DNA of 62,319 bases from Anaerolineae bacterium (GTDB lineage: Bacteria > Chloroflexota > Anaerolineae > JAFGEY01). Below, piece by piece: positions 34,756-43,498 of this stretch. Position 1 is the stretch's first letter, and every line of letters starts with the position of its first letter. The stretch covers positions 1-62,319 of the forward strand of contig JADHXD010000008.1 of NCBI GenBank assembly GCA_016783145.1. Reading direction: 5' to 3'. A model generated the notes under the pieces. It was not told the origin of the DNA and did no database searches. It saw only the letters and a program-made list of their open reading frames with translations. The translations under genes and the position numbers were made by a program.

Positions 34756-36972
34756 ATGGGCACGCTGAACCTCGACATCCTGTCCCAAGAGATGACCGCA
34801 TCCCTCAACGATGCGGTCGCTCTGCTGTATCTCCACGGCCAGAAGGTGCTGACCCCTGAACTGCTGCTGCTGGCGATGCTCCGCACCCCCGGCTGTACGG
34901 CCCGGAAGATCCTGGGCCGCTTTTCCAAGGGGCGGGGCTTTGACCTGGCTGACCTGGAGCGCGAGGTCGAATCGCAGGTCCGGATGCGCCGGGGATATGA
35001 TGCGGATTTTACCTTTACGGCACAGAGCGGTCGACCCGCTCGTCTCTCGGACGAGATGCTGGTCGTCCTGGACGAGGGAAAGACCATTGCCGAGGCCATG
35101 GGGGAAATGTGGGTCGGTACAGAGCACGCGCTGGCGGCGATGAGCCAGGCCGGGGTGTCTACGGCAGGCCTCTTGCAGCGGCGGGGGATCACACCCACGG
35201 CCTTGACGGAAATGCTCGCCGACCAGTCCTTTGCGCGCAAGGGGCCGGCTGTGGACTGGGTGACCCAGGCTCGGAACGGTGACGTCCGGCTGGTGACCTT
35301 TCGCGAGGCGCTGCTGCGCGACCTGATGGGGCTCTTGTCGTTGGCGGGTGAGCGGCACGTCATCCTGGTTGGCCCGCCAGGGGTGGGCAAGCGTTCGCTG
35401 GTCTACAGCCTGGCCTTGCTGATCGCCGAGGAGCGGGGCCCTGCCGGCATTCGATCGGTGATCAACGTATCCGAGCAAGCCTACCTGGATAACCCCGCCC
35501 AGGCGATCCGTGCCGGTTTGCGCCGTGCCCAGGGGGGGATCCTGGTCGTACCCGACATCCATCGCTTCTTTGGCGGCGCCCTGTACGCGGAGCTCCCCGA
35601 TGGAGCCAAGCCGATGCAGCGGGCGTTCCTGGAAACGGGGGTGGCGGTGATCGGAACGACGACCCCTGATGGGCACCAATCCCGGTTGAGCAAGGTGGCG
35701 GCCATCGCACAGCACAGCCGCGTGCTGCACGTGCCACCGGCGAGCGAGGAGGAAACGTTCGAGATCCTGCGCGTGCACAAGCCTTCCCTGGAGCAAGAGT
35801 ACGCGATCTCGATCGCGGAGGAGAGCCTGGAAGTGGCCGCCTCTATGGCCCGGCGATATCTCTCCGAGCAGCCCCTCCCGGGCGGTGCCGTACACCTGCT
35901 GCACCGGACCTGCGCGTTGGTTCGCATGAGCATGCAGGAGAACCTGGCTTTCAGCTCGCGGTTGTCGGGCGACGCTGTCCTCGACGCCGACGACGTTCTG
36001 TTGGCGGTCAGCCAAATGACCAACATCCCGGTCACCCGGCTGGGCGCGGACGAGCGCAGTCGCTATGCGCGCATGGTGGAGCACATCAAGAAGCGGATCA
36101 TCGGGCAGGACGAGGCCGTACTGGCTTTGAGCCGGGCGGTCAAGACAGCGCGGGTGGGCCTGAAGGATCCGAGGCGTCCGATCGGCAGCTTTTTGTTCCT
36201 TGGGCCCACCGGCGTAGGCAAGACCGAGCTCTGCAGGGCGCTGGCCGAGTTCATGTTTGGCAGTGAAGAGTCCATGGTCGCCCTCGACATGAGCGAGTAT
36301 ATGGACGAGAGCGCGGTCAATCGCTTGATCGGCGCACCGCCGGGATACGTGGGCTATGAGAGCGGAGGACAGCTCACGGACCGCATGCAGCGGTCGCCGT
36401 ATGCGGTCGTCCTCTTTGACGAGGCGGAAAAGGCCCATCCGCGCGTCCTCGACGTCCTGCTGCAGATGATGGAGGAGGGGCGCCTGACGGATGGAAAGGG
36501 ACGGCAGGTGTCCTTTAGCGAGGCCGTGATCTTGCTCACCAGCAACCTGGGTGCGGCCTACCTTGGAGACCCCGAACTGGGCGATGGGGCTCGAGAGATG
36601 GCCATGCGAGAGGTCAAGGCGCATTTTCGCCCCGAGTTTCTGAACCGCCTGGACGAGATCATCTTTTTCAACCGGCTTACAGATGAGGACCTGCTCAAGA
36701 TCCTGGATCTGCTGCTGGGGAGGGAACGCCAGATGCTCTCAGAGCGGGGGATCGAGCTAAAGTTGACCGACGGCGCCAAGAGGTGGCTGCTGGCGCAGAA
36801 CGACCACCCAGAGTGGGGGGCGCGCCCCCTGCGGCGGATCATCCAGCGCCACCTGCGCGAGCACTTGGCCGACTACCTGCTCACCGCCGACCCACCAGCC
36901 GGCACCGTCGTCCACATGGACGAGGGCCCGTCCGCGCTGACCTTTCAGGCTCACGCCCCCTCCCACCCCTAG
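34756..36972 (+). CDS. ClpA/ClpC-type AAA+ ATPase with degenerate first nucleotide-binding domain
   Basis: 738 aa. A Clp N-domain-like region (1-150), NBD1 with Walker A GPPGVGKRS (206-214) but ILVVPDIHRF (P266 D267) where Clp proteins have an Asp-Glu Walker B, then NBD2 intact: GPTGVGKTE (483-491) and VVLFDEAEKAHP (D555 E556). There is no ClpB-type middle domain. The substrate-threading loop GAPPGYVGYESGG of NBD2 is present. It probably unfolds proteins for ClpP or acts alone; no clpP is nearby. It begins 14 nt after the RpiR gene and is likely co-transcribed. Confidence 0.87.
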   Translation: MGTLNLDILSQEMTASLNDAVALLYLHGQKVLTPELLLLAMLRTPGCTARKILGRFSKGRGFDLADLEREVESQVRMRRGYDADFTFTAQSGRPARLSDEMLVVLDEGKTIAEAMGEMWVGTEHALAAMSQAGVSTAGLLQRRGITPTALTEMLADQSFARKGPAVDWVTQARNGDVRLVTFREALLRDLMGLLSLAGERHVILVGPPGVGKRSLVYSLALLIAEERGPAGIRSVINVSEQAYLDNPAQAIRAGLRRAQGGILVVPDIHRFFGGALYAELPDGAKPMQRAFLETGVAVIGTTTPDGHQSRLSKVAAIAQHSRVLHVPPASEEETFEILRVHKPSLEQEYAISIAEESLEVAASMARRYLSEQPLPGGAVHLLHRTCALVRMSMQENLAFSSRLSGDAVLDADDVLLAVSQMTNIPVTRLGADERSRYARMVEHIKKRIIGQDEAVLALSRAVKTARVGLKDPRRPIGSFLFLGPTGVGKTELCRALAEFMFGSEESMVALDMSEYMDESAVNRLIGAPPGYVGYESGGQLTDRMQRSPYAVVLFDEAEKAHPRVLDVLLQMMEEGRLTDGKGRQVSFSEAVILLTSNLGAAYLGDPELGDGAREMAMREVKAHFRPEFLNRLDEIIFFNRLTDEDLLKILDLLLGRERQMLSERGIELKLTDGAKRWLLAQNDHPEWGARPLRRIIQRHLREHLADYLLTADPPAGTVVHMDEGPSALTFQAHAPSHP

Positions 36973-37014
36973 CCCCGCCCCTCGAGGGCCGGGGAATCAG
37001 CAGCTTTTGCCGGA

Positions 37015-39168
37015 CTACACTATGTGCTCTGTCCGCTCCAGCACCGTCCACTTGAGGTCGGGCGAGAGCGAGTTGAAATGCGCCGAGAAACCTCCGATGC
37101 GCACGATCAGGTCCTCGTGCCGCTCGGGGTGCGCTATCGCGTCCCGCAGCACGGCCTGGTCGACGACCGAGATCTGGATCTGCAGGCCGCCCAGGTCAAA
37201 GTAGGTCCGGATCAGGTCGCGTATGGCCTGCCGCCCCTCGACGGAGCGGAACAGATCCCCGCTGAACCGCACGTTCAACACCGGGGTCCCGATGGCCAGT
37301 TCCAGCGGCAGCCGGGTCACGCTTTCCAGCATAGCCGTCGGACCCCGACGGTCGCGCCCCGCCACGGGCCCGATCGAGTCGGCCACGGGCGTGCCGGCGC
37401 GGCGACCGTCGGGCGTCGCGCCAACGGCCTCCCCTGCTTCGGTATAGGTGGTAAACATGATGCAGGAGGGGAGAAAGCGACCGCCCCGCCAGGGCGCATA
37501 GCGGCGGAACTCCTCGAAGCAAAAGCGCGCAACCTGTGTCGCGATCTGGTCCACTTCTGGCCGGTCGTTGCCAAACCGGGGACAACCCGCCAGTCGCTGG
37601 CGAAGGGCCTCCGCGCCCTCAAAGTCTCGTTCAAGGACATCCAACAGGGCCGCGCCGGTGATCTCTTTCCCAAAGACGACCTCGCGGACCGCGGCGAGCG
37701 AATCGGCGACGTTTGAAAGTCCGGCGACGTTGACCACGCTCCAGTTGTAGCGCGCCCCGCCGACGTTGAATTCGAGGCCCCGGTCGATGCAGTCGTCCAT
37801 CAATAGACTGCGCATCGGTTGGGGGCGCAGCGCCGCCTTGGCCTGCTGTAACCGGCTCACGCCGTCGGCAATATCCCGGACCACGGCGGCGACGTCCCGT
37901 TTATAGTCCTCCACCAAAGCCTCAAAATCAATGGCCTCGGCGAGGCAACTCTTGAGCGTGTCTTGCAGGATTAGCAGCAGGTTGATACCGGCGTCGAGGG
38001 AGCCGACGTTGGAGCAGCCGTGGATCATTGTCTCCGTGCACCCGCCACCGTTCCACATGACGAGGTCTTTATCGTCGATCCCCAGGCCTGCCCTCCGCAG
38101 TCCCTCCAGGTAGGCGCGCTCGTTGTACAGGGCGGGCTGCCCGCATCCCGTGCCGATTGTCTCCAGCGCCGCCTCCCAGACTGCATCGGGCATGTCCGGT
38201 CGCACGGCGAGTTCGTAGGAGGGGCGGTACTTGTGCCGGACCGCCTCCAGGCAGAGAACGGTCAGATCGTTGTAGGCAGGCGCGCCACCGGGCAGCGTCC
38301 CACCGATCGCTGCGCTCCAGCCGCCGTTGGCACAAACATTGTCGGTAAACTCGCCCAGCAGATCGAGCGCATCCTGGCGCGCGGTCCGCCCACGCTCAAT
38401 ATCGCGCTGGTAATACGGGGATAACTCGCGATCGAGGCGACCCGGATTGTCGCAGTCGTCGAGATAGTACACGAAATTGTAGGCCACGATGGCCTCGTAA
38501 AAGGTGCACGCTGGCTGGAACGGCACACGCCGCAAGGCCTCCACGAGCCGGTCACGGTTGCGTGCCCCGGCCTCATTTCCCGGCACCCAGGCGTTTAGGT
38601 GCTCTACGATCCGACGATGCCAGCAACGGATGCCCTCGAGAACGTCCTCCAGGCCCTCGTAAAAGTCGATCTGACAACCAGCACCGCGTTCTCGCGCGGC
38701 AGTCAGCCCGGCACGAACGCGGCACGCGTGCTCGCCCAGCCCCTCGCGGAGGACGCGCCCATAGTTGGGAATGCTGTGCGTGTACCCGTGCCCGCCTACA
38801 GTGTGAGGCGAGCGCCAGACCACGAGGCTATCCTCCAGATCGCGCATTTCCTGGCGAAGACACTCGAGCGTGGAAATGAAATCGCTGAAGCAGTTGCTAC
38901 GAACAGCCGCATCGAGCGCGGCCTCGTCGAAGGCCCAGGTGAACGAATAGGAGGGCTGAACGATGCAGTTCTCGCGCACGCCCTTGACTGTGCGCTCGTT
39001 GCCGGGATAGAGCAAGCTGCCGGCATAGGAGCCAAGCGCACGCCGTTCGAATCTCCGGCGCACAGCGCGCGACCAACGAATCATCGGAGAGGCATCAGGC
39101 AGCTCAAAGTAGCCAGCGGCGAAAAACTCGCCCAAGTGTACCAGTACGTCAGGTTTGGGAATGACCAT
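37015..39168 (-). CDS. Glycyl radical enzyme (PFL/dehydratase superfamily), substrate unknown
   Basis: 717 aa. The radical loop RIGGFSAHF (about 690-698, glycyl residue G693) is close to the C-terminus and the catalytic thiyl Cys with its partner Glu is in GGGCTE (C377, E379). The C-x-E arrangement is that of the dehydratase/lyase branch rather than pyruvate formate-lyase, which has a double Cys. These enzymes need oxygen-free conditions and a radical-SAM activase. None is encoded in the window. ATG 39168 has GAGAGG upstream. The minus-strand gene is followed at its 3' end by the convergent clp gene. Confidence 0.85.
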   Translation of the reverse strand: MVIPKPDVLVHLGEFFAAGYFELPDASPMIRWSRAVRRRFERRALGSYAGSLLYPGNERTVKGVRENCIVQPSYSFTWAFDEAALDAAVRSNCFSDFISTLECLRQEMRDLEDSLVVWRSPHTVGGHGYTHSIPNYGRVLREGLGEHACRVRAGLTAARERGAGCQIDFYEGLEDVLEGIRCWHRRIVEHLNAWVPGNEAGARNRDRLVEALRRVPFQPACTFYEAIVAYNFVYYLDDCDNPGRLDRELSPYYQRDIERGRTARQDALDLLGEFTDNVCANGGWSAAIGGTLPGGAPAYNDLTVLCLEAVRHKYRPSYELAVRPDMPDAVWEAALETIGTGCGQPALYNERAYLEGLRRAGLGIDDKDLVMWNGGGCTETMIHGCSNVGSLDAGINLLLILQDTLKSCLAEAIDFEALVEDYKRDVAAVVRDIADGVSRLQQAKAALRPQPMRSLLMDDCIDRGLEFNVGGARYNWSVVNVAGLSNVADSLAAVREVVFGKEITGAALLDVLERDFEGAEALRQRLAGCPRFGNDRPEVDQIATQVARFCFEEFRRYAPWRGGRFLPSCIMFTTYTEAGEAVGATPDGRRAGTPVADSIGPVAGRDRRGPTAMLESVTRLPLELAIGTPVLNVRFSGDLFRSVEGRQAIRDLIRTYFDLGGLQIQISVVDQAVLRDAIAHPERHEDLIVRIGGFSAHFNSLSPDLKWTVLERTEHIV

Positions 39169-39430
39169 TTGCCCTCTCGTCAAGGATCCAGATTCACTCA
39201 ACGCACCCAATATCTGCAAAGCTTGGGAGTTCGATCCCTTTTCCTGATCACCCCGACGCCCGCTGAGGTATCGGGCGAACCTTCTGTTTCCTGCCTGATC
39301 TTGGCCCTACCTTGCCCCTACCCACTGTGGTCCCTGTGGATCAGATCGATCTCGTAGAATGCACGCAAGGTGGGAAGCTCTTGGCCGCCGGGTGCTCGTG
39401 GCGACATCCCCCCGTATCCTCAAGAACGAG
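39169..39430. other. Non-coding stretch upstream of the glycyl radical enzyme
   Basis: About 260 bases between the enzyme start and the tRNA-Lys terminator. No gene or clear promoter is seen. Confidence 0.4.
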
Positions 39431-39456
39431 AAAACCACTACCTGTGGCGGCAGTGG
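39431..39456 (-). terminator. Terminator of tRNA-Lys
   Basis: 8-bp stem (39435-39442 with 39449-39456, one G-T pair), loop of six, then TTTTC on the minus strand. Confidence 0.7.
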
Positions 39457-39485
39457 TCTCTTGGCATCGCATCGATCATATGAGG

Positions 39486-39558
39486 TGAGCCGTGCAGGAT
39501 TCGAACCTGCGACTCCCTGCTTAAAAGGCAGGTGCTCTGCCACCTGAGCTAACGGCCC
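39486..39558 (-). tRNA. tRNA-Lys (UUU)
   Basis: 73 nt cloverleaf on the minus strand. Acceptor GGGCCGT pairs with ACGGCTC; the anticodon loop CTTTTAA sits on a CCTGC/GCAGG stem, giving UUU; the T arm carries GGTTCGAATCC. CCA is not encoded. Confidence 0.97.
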
Positions 39559-39567
39559 ACAACCGCT

Positions 39568-39596
39568 AGTATACCACAGAAGCCTTGCCCTGTCAA
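39568..39596 (-). promoter_or_regulatory. Promoter of tRNA-Lys
   Basis: Minus strand -35 TTGACA (39591-39596), 17-bp spacer, -10 TATACT (39568-39573), ten bases before the mature tRNA. Confidence 0.85.
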
Positions 39597-39713
39597 GACT
39601 CAATTTCAATACCATTGGCATATTTATGACATTAGTTCAGATGGTATAGTACCTGAATTAGGTCCTATTCCAAAGGCTCATCGAAGGGTTTACTTTGACA
39701 TAACAGTTGGGGC

Positions 39714-39742
39714 TTGACTTTACAGAATAAATGGTGTAAGAT
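39714..39742 (+). promoter_or_regulatory. Promoter of the FtsB-like gene
   Basis: -35 TTGACT (39714-39719), 17-bp spacer, -10 TAAGAT (39737-39742), 35 nt before the ATG. Confidence 0.72.
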
Positions 39743-39777
39743 CATGGACGACAGTGCCACACGTTGAGGAGGGGAAC

Positions 39778-40194
39778 ATGAATCGCCCCAAAGATCCCCC
39801 GCTGATCTCGGGCACACAGTTCATGGCGATCATTGTGCTGACCATCGCGATCTTTATGATCATCGACTTTGGACGGCGGACCACGACGGCCTACTATGTC
39901 TCGCAGGCCGAAGAGCAGCTCGAAGCGGACATCCAGGCCGAGCTTGCCAAGCGAGAGAAGCTTCTGAAGCGGCGGGACGAGGTGAGCAAGGACGAATACG
40001 TCGAGCAGTGGGCACGGGAGCAGGCCCATTGGGTCCGTAGTGGGGACCGACCGTTCATCCTGGTCGAGTCGTCCGCGTCGCAGGGGCAGGGCAGCGCAGA
40101 GCAGCCTACCCCATCTGAAGCGGCATCCCCCAATGTGCCCAACTGGTATCATTGGTGGAAGCTCTTCTTTGATATGGAGCCCTGGAAGCTCTAG
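39778..40194 (+). CDS. FtsB/DivIC-like septum formation initiator protein
   Basis: 138 aa bitopic membrane protein. Short cytosolic tail, one helix (about 16-33, FMAIIVLTIAIFMIIDF), then a heptad-like coiled coil (SQAEEQLEADIQAELAKREK) and DEYVEQWAREQAHWVRSGDR, the pattern of FtsB/DivIC proteins of the division complex. The C-terminal 45 residues (Ser/Pro-rich, ending in a Trp-rich WYHWWKLFF stretch) are not typical. GAGGAGGGGAAC precedes the ATG. It is monocistronic between its promoter and terminator. Confidence 0.75.
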   Translation: MNRPKDPPLISGTQFMAIIVLTIAIFMIIDFGRRTTTAYYVSQAEEQLEADIQAELAKREKLLKRRDEVSKDEYVEQWAREQAHWVRSGDRPFILVESSASQGQGSAEQPTPSEAASPNVPNWYHWWKLFFDMEPWKL

Positions 40195-40212
40195 CCGCGC
40201 GAGCGAAAACGC

Positions 40213-40252
40213 AAGACTGCCGGGCAGCGTGCGCCTGGCAGTCTTTTTTTTT
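40213..40252. terminator. Bidirectional terminator between convergent genes
   Basis: 9-bp stem (40213-40221 with 40237-40245) followed by a run of T to 40252. It ends the FtsB-like gene; the opposite strand, where the GH31 gene arrives, has only a short T-run. Confidence 0.85.
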
Positions 40253-40277
40253 CTTGCTCACGAGCTCCTCGCCAGGC

Positions 40278-43200
40278 TCACTGAAAGGTCAGATCGGTCA
40301 TCGGGTCGTCGTCGAGCGTGGTGAACCCGGCAGCAAAGAACCAGAAAGGCCGTCCTTCTGCCGGTGGCCTGGTGTCGATCAGCAGCGTGTTCTCACCCCC
40401 ACGCAGACGCACGGGCTCTGTCTTGCGCACCTGCCGGAACGGTGAGCGGCCCTCGTTTTCTCGCTCTTCCACCAGGACCTCTGATAGCTGCTGCCCGTTC
40501 AGGTAGAGCACCGACGGTCCACCACTCCGGAACTGCAGGACTACCTCTCGCTCGTCGGGGCTGGTGACCGTTGTGGTCGCATAGGCAGCCAGCGGTTCCT
40601 CGTCCTGCAGCGCCTGCCTGTACTCGCGGAAGAAGAGTAGGGCGTGGGGCTCGAGGGTGTTTCGGGCTCGCTCTACCGTCTGAACGTAGGCTCTCCAGTC
40701 CAGGTCCTGGTCCACCACACCGGTCTTGTCCATCACCTCTTCCAGGACCAGCGGGCTGTCGTCTCGGTTGTAGACCAGGACGCGCCAGGCATAGATCGCT
40801 GGGAAGGAGAGGGTGCTTTGGTGTGAGTGGCGGAGGGTCTCTCCCCTCCAGGTGACCTGCACCTCCGCTTCCCAGCGCATCGTCCGTGCCTGTCCATCGA
40901 CGGCAAAGGGGACATCCAGGATGTGTGACTGGGATGTGCGTTTGATGTGTACCCTGTGCTGTTCCGGTCCCGGGCCCCTGAACAGGGTAAAGACTGCTTC
41001 GATGTCGTATGGCTCGCTGCCAGGAACCGGCGCGCCGACGATGACGCGCCCCATCCGTTGGCTGGCTTCCTCGGGGGTGGTGTATTCGACGACGCGGACA
41101 AAGGGCCCACTGAGACGGGCGATGGCATCGGCACGTCCTGGGGCATCCACGCGCAGTACGGCCTGGATATCTCCGGCGTCCTGCGGGCATCGATCGCCAA
41201 GCAGCCGCCAGACATCCGCGCGAGCGACCTCCTCGTTCCGTGCCGGGCCGAGCGCCGACATCCCGGTACCGCACCAGGCGGTGACAGTCAGCGGCTTGCG
41301 CTTGTCGCGCATAGGGATGTGAACGGTGGTCGTCAGGGTCTCAGGATGATAGTCCCAGTCGGTTGTGCCCACCCCATCGACCAGTACGCTCTGAGGCTGC
41401 CTGCTGCCCTCAAGGAGAATGGCCAACTGACGTTCTCTCGGCAGCGTGTCACACCCTCCTTCCACGGGCGCGATGTGGACCACCCAGGTTCTGTCGTCTT
41501 CCATCCGTGTCGTGATCTCGGTCCACTCGTACTGGCCCTCTCGATAGGCCTCGGTGATGCCGTCGTCCTCGTAGAGGCGGAACTTGCCCTGGGCACCGGG
41601 GAACACAGAGAGCACCAGGCTGTCAGGTGGAATGGCGTCCGTCGACCCCGATGCGAGGCCAGGTGCGGATTCGCCCCTGAATGAGAAGGCCAGGGGCAGG
41701 ATAGCGCCCGATCTCATCAGCATGGGCATCCGATCCAGGCCGCCGACGAGGCGCACCCAGCGGGGTCCGGTGAAGGTCTCTCTGGTGGTGTAGTCGATCC
41801 ACGTGCCCTCGGGGACCCAGACATCGGTAGAGGCGACCCCTGTCTCCGGATCCGCGGGATGCACGATGGGCGCGGCGATCATCTGATCGCCGAAAAAGTA
41901 CTGGTAGCGGGCGACATAGGCGGCGTCTTTGTCTGGGTATTCGTAGTACATCGGGCGGCAGAGGGCGACACTGGTGTCGGAGGCGACGCGCGCCATGCTA
42001 TAGATGTAGGGGACGAGCTGATATCGCCAGTGAAAGGCGGACTTGGCGGCTTCGTACACCTCGTCGGGGTAGGCCCACGGCCTTCGTTCGGCACGTGGGT
42101 CCTTGGTGGAGTGCAGGCGCAGGCAGGGACTCAGCGCGCCGAACTGCACCCAGCGCGCGTACAGCTCGGGCTCGGTCGCGCCGCCCATATGCCCACCGAT
42201 GTCGTGGCTCCACCAACCGTACGCCACGTTCGCCGCGGTGGCCGTAAAGTAGGGCTGGAACTGGAGCGCGGGCCAGACCACGATCGTGTCGCCCGAAAAT
42301 CCGATGTGATAGCGATGGTTCCCCAGCCCGCCCCAGCGGCTGTACAGCATCGGGCGCTTGCCTCGGCGGGCCGAGTCGGTAAAGTGCAGGTGATTGAGCC
42401 AGAGCAGCGGATCGAGTCCCTTGACCTCGGAACTCTCTCCCTGCTGCCAATCGACCCACCAAAAGTCGACCCCGTCCTCCTCCATAGGGTGATGGATCAG
42501 CTCAAAGTAGTTCTGCACAAACCGCCTGTCGGTGATGCGGAAAGGGATCGCTGCTCCGCTTTGTGGATCGACGCCCATGGCCTCGGCGAAACGAGGATAG
42601 AATTCTTCGAACGAGCCTACGCCCTGTGCCGGGTGCAGGTTGAGCGTGGCGCGCAGTCCCTTGTCGTGGGCCCACTTGAGGAAGGCTGGCGGGTCGGGGA
42701 ACAGCTCGCGGTTCCAGGTATACCCGGTCCAGGCGTGCGGCGTGTGCCAGTCCATGTCGATGACCAGCACGTCCAGGGGGACGTCGTGCTGCTCGAACTC
42801 GCCGACTAGGTCTTTCAGGTCCTGCTCGCTGTAGGCCCAGTAGCGCGACCACCACGCTCCCAGGACAAAGCGAGGGATCAGGGGGATCGGACCGCCAAAG
42901 CGCGTGTACTCGGCCAGCGCGCCCTTGTAGTCGTGGCCATAGCCAAAGAAATACCAGTCCACAAGCTCGTGGTCGGGGCGCGGCGCTACCCAGCCATCCT
43001 CGGCCCCAAACACCACAGACCGGGAGTCATCGAACAGCGCCCACCCCGCGCGGGACAGGATGCCCTGATCCAGGGCCGCATCGCCCTCGCACCCATCCAG
43101 CGTGCGTCGAGTGCCGCGCAGGTTGGATCGGTCAGGGGTGCCGGATACCCAGACCTGCCGCTCGCCGGCGAGCTCAAAGGCGATGGACAGGTTCTCGGCG

Positions 43201-43496
43201 CTGAACCTGCCGCCATCCTGCGCATAGTGCAGGATCAGCGCGCCGGTGTCGATCACCAGGTCGCCCCTCTCCAAACGCACGTTCAGTGCGGGAGGCGTCG
43301 GCGCCCGGCGCGTGGGAAAGGCATAGGTCCCCCGGTCCTCGTGCTCTCCCGCTTCCGACCATTCCAGGCGGATCAGGCGTGGGGTCAGCACGGTAAACCG
43401 CGCGTTACCGCTGAGCACAATGCTGTTTGGGTGGGCAACGGGATTCCCCCTGAACCGGATGCGCTCAAACAGATCGGGCGAATGCCTGTCGGTCAT
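40278..43496 (-). CDS. Glycoside hydrolase family 31 (alpha-glucosidase/xylosidase type) with long C-terminal extension
   Basis: 1072 aa, no signal peptide, hence cytosolic. An N-terminal beta domain is followed by the TIM barrel: GAWWSRYWAYSEQDLKDLV, LDVLVIDMDWH, the nucleophile Asp in DFWWVDWQQGE and the acid/base Asp in HIGFSGDTIVVW, then GGWW-like AYGWWSHDIGGHMGG. The usual C-terminal beta domains end near 760; about 300 further residues (including AEVQVTWRGE and a final LRGGENTLLIDTR stretch) form extra beta modules I cannot name. The gene starts 2 nt after the stop of the IolO-like gene, so it is the last gene of that operon. The glycoside it opens is unknown. Confidence 0.88.
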   Translation of the reverse strand: MTDRHSPDLFERIRFRGNPVAHPNSIVLSGNARFTVLTPRLIRLEWSEAGEHEDRGTYAFPTRRAPTPPALNVRLERGDLVIDTGALILHYAQDGGRFSAENLSIAFELAGERQVWVSGTPDRSNLRGTRRTLDGCEGDAALDQGILSRAGWALFDDSRSVVFGAEDGWVAPRPDHELVDWYFFGYGHDYKGALAEYTRFGGPIPLIPRFVLGAWWSRYWAYSEQDLKDLVGEFEQHDVPLDVLVIDMDWHTPHAWTGYTWNRELFPDPPAFLKWAHDKGLRATLNLHPAQGVGSFEEFYPRFAEAMGVDPQSGAAIPFRITDRRFVQNYFELIHHPMEEDGVDFWWVDWQQGESSEVKGLDPLLWLNHLHFTDSARRGKRPMLYSRWGGLGNHRYHIGFSGDTIVVWPALQFQPYFTATAANVAYGWWSHDIGGHMGGATEPELYARWVQFGALSPCLRLHSTKDPRAERRPWAYPDEVYEAAKSAFHWRYQLVPYIYSMARVASDTSVALCRPMYYEYPDKDAAYVARYQYFFGDQMIAAPIVHPADPETGVASTDVWVPEGTWIDYTTRETFTGPRWVRLVGGLDRMPMLMRSGAILPLAFSFRGESAPGLASGSTDAIPPDSLVLSVFPGAQGKFRLYEDDGITEAYREGQYEWTEITTRMEDDRTWVVHIAPVEGGCDTLPRERQLAILLEGSRQPQSVLVDGVGTTDWDYHPETLTTTVHIPMRDKRKPLTVTAWCGTGMSALGPARNEEVARADVWRLLGDRCPQDAGDIQAVLRVDAPGRADAIARLSGPFVRVVEYTTPEEASQRMGRVIVGAPVPGSEPYDIEAVFTLFRGPGPEQHRVHIKRTSQSHILDVPFAVDGQARTMRWEAEVQVTWRGETLRHSHQSTLSFPAIYAWRVLVYNRDDSPLVLEEVMDKTGVVDQDLDWRAYVQTVERARNTLEPHALLFFREYRQALQDEEPLAAYATTTVTSPDEREVVLQFRSGGPSVLYLNGQQLSEVLVEERENEGRSPFRQVRKTEPVRLRGGENTLLIDTRPPAEGRPFWFFAAGFTTLDDDPMTDLTFQ

Positions 43497-43498
43497 GG

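Noticed and set aside
34738..36624. Long minus-strand open frame (628 codons) opposite the clp gene.
   Set aside because: Antisense shadow of a GC-rich gene; no recognisable protein motif.
37015..39168. Glycyl radical enzyme considered as a part of the inositol operon (same strand).
   Set aside because: Separated by tRNA-Lys, a plus-strand FtsB-like gene and terminators; no shared transcript is possible.
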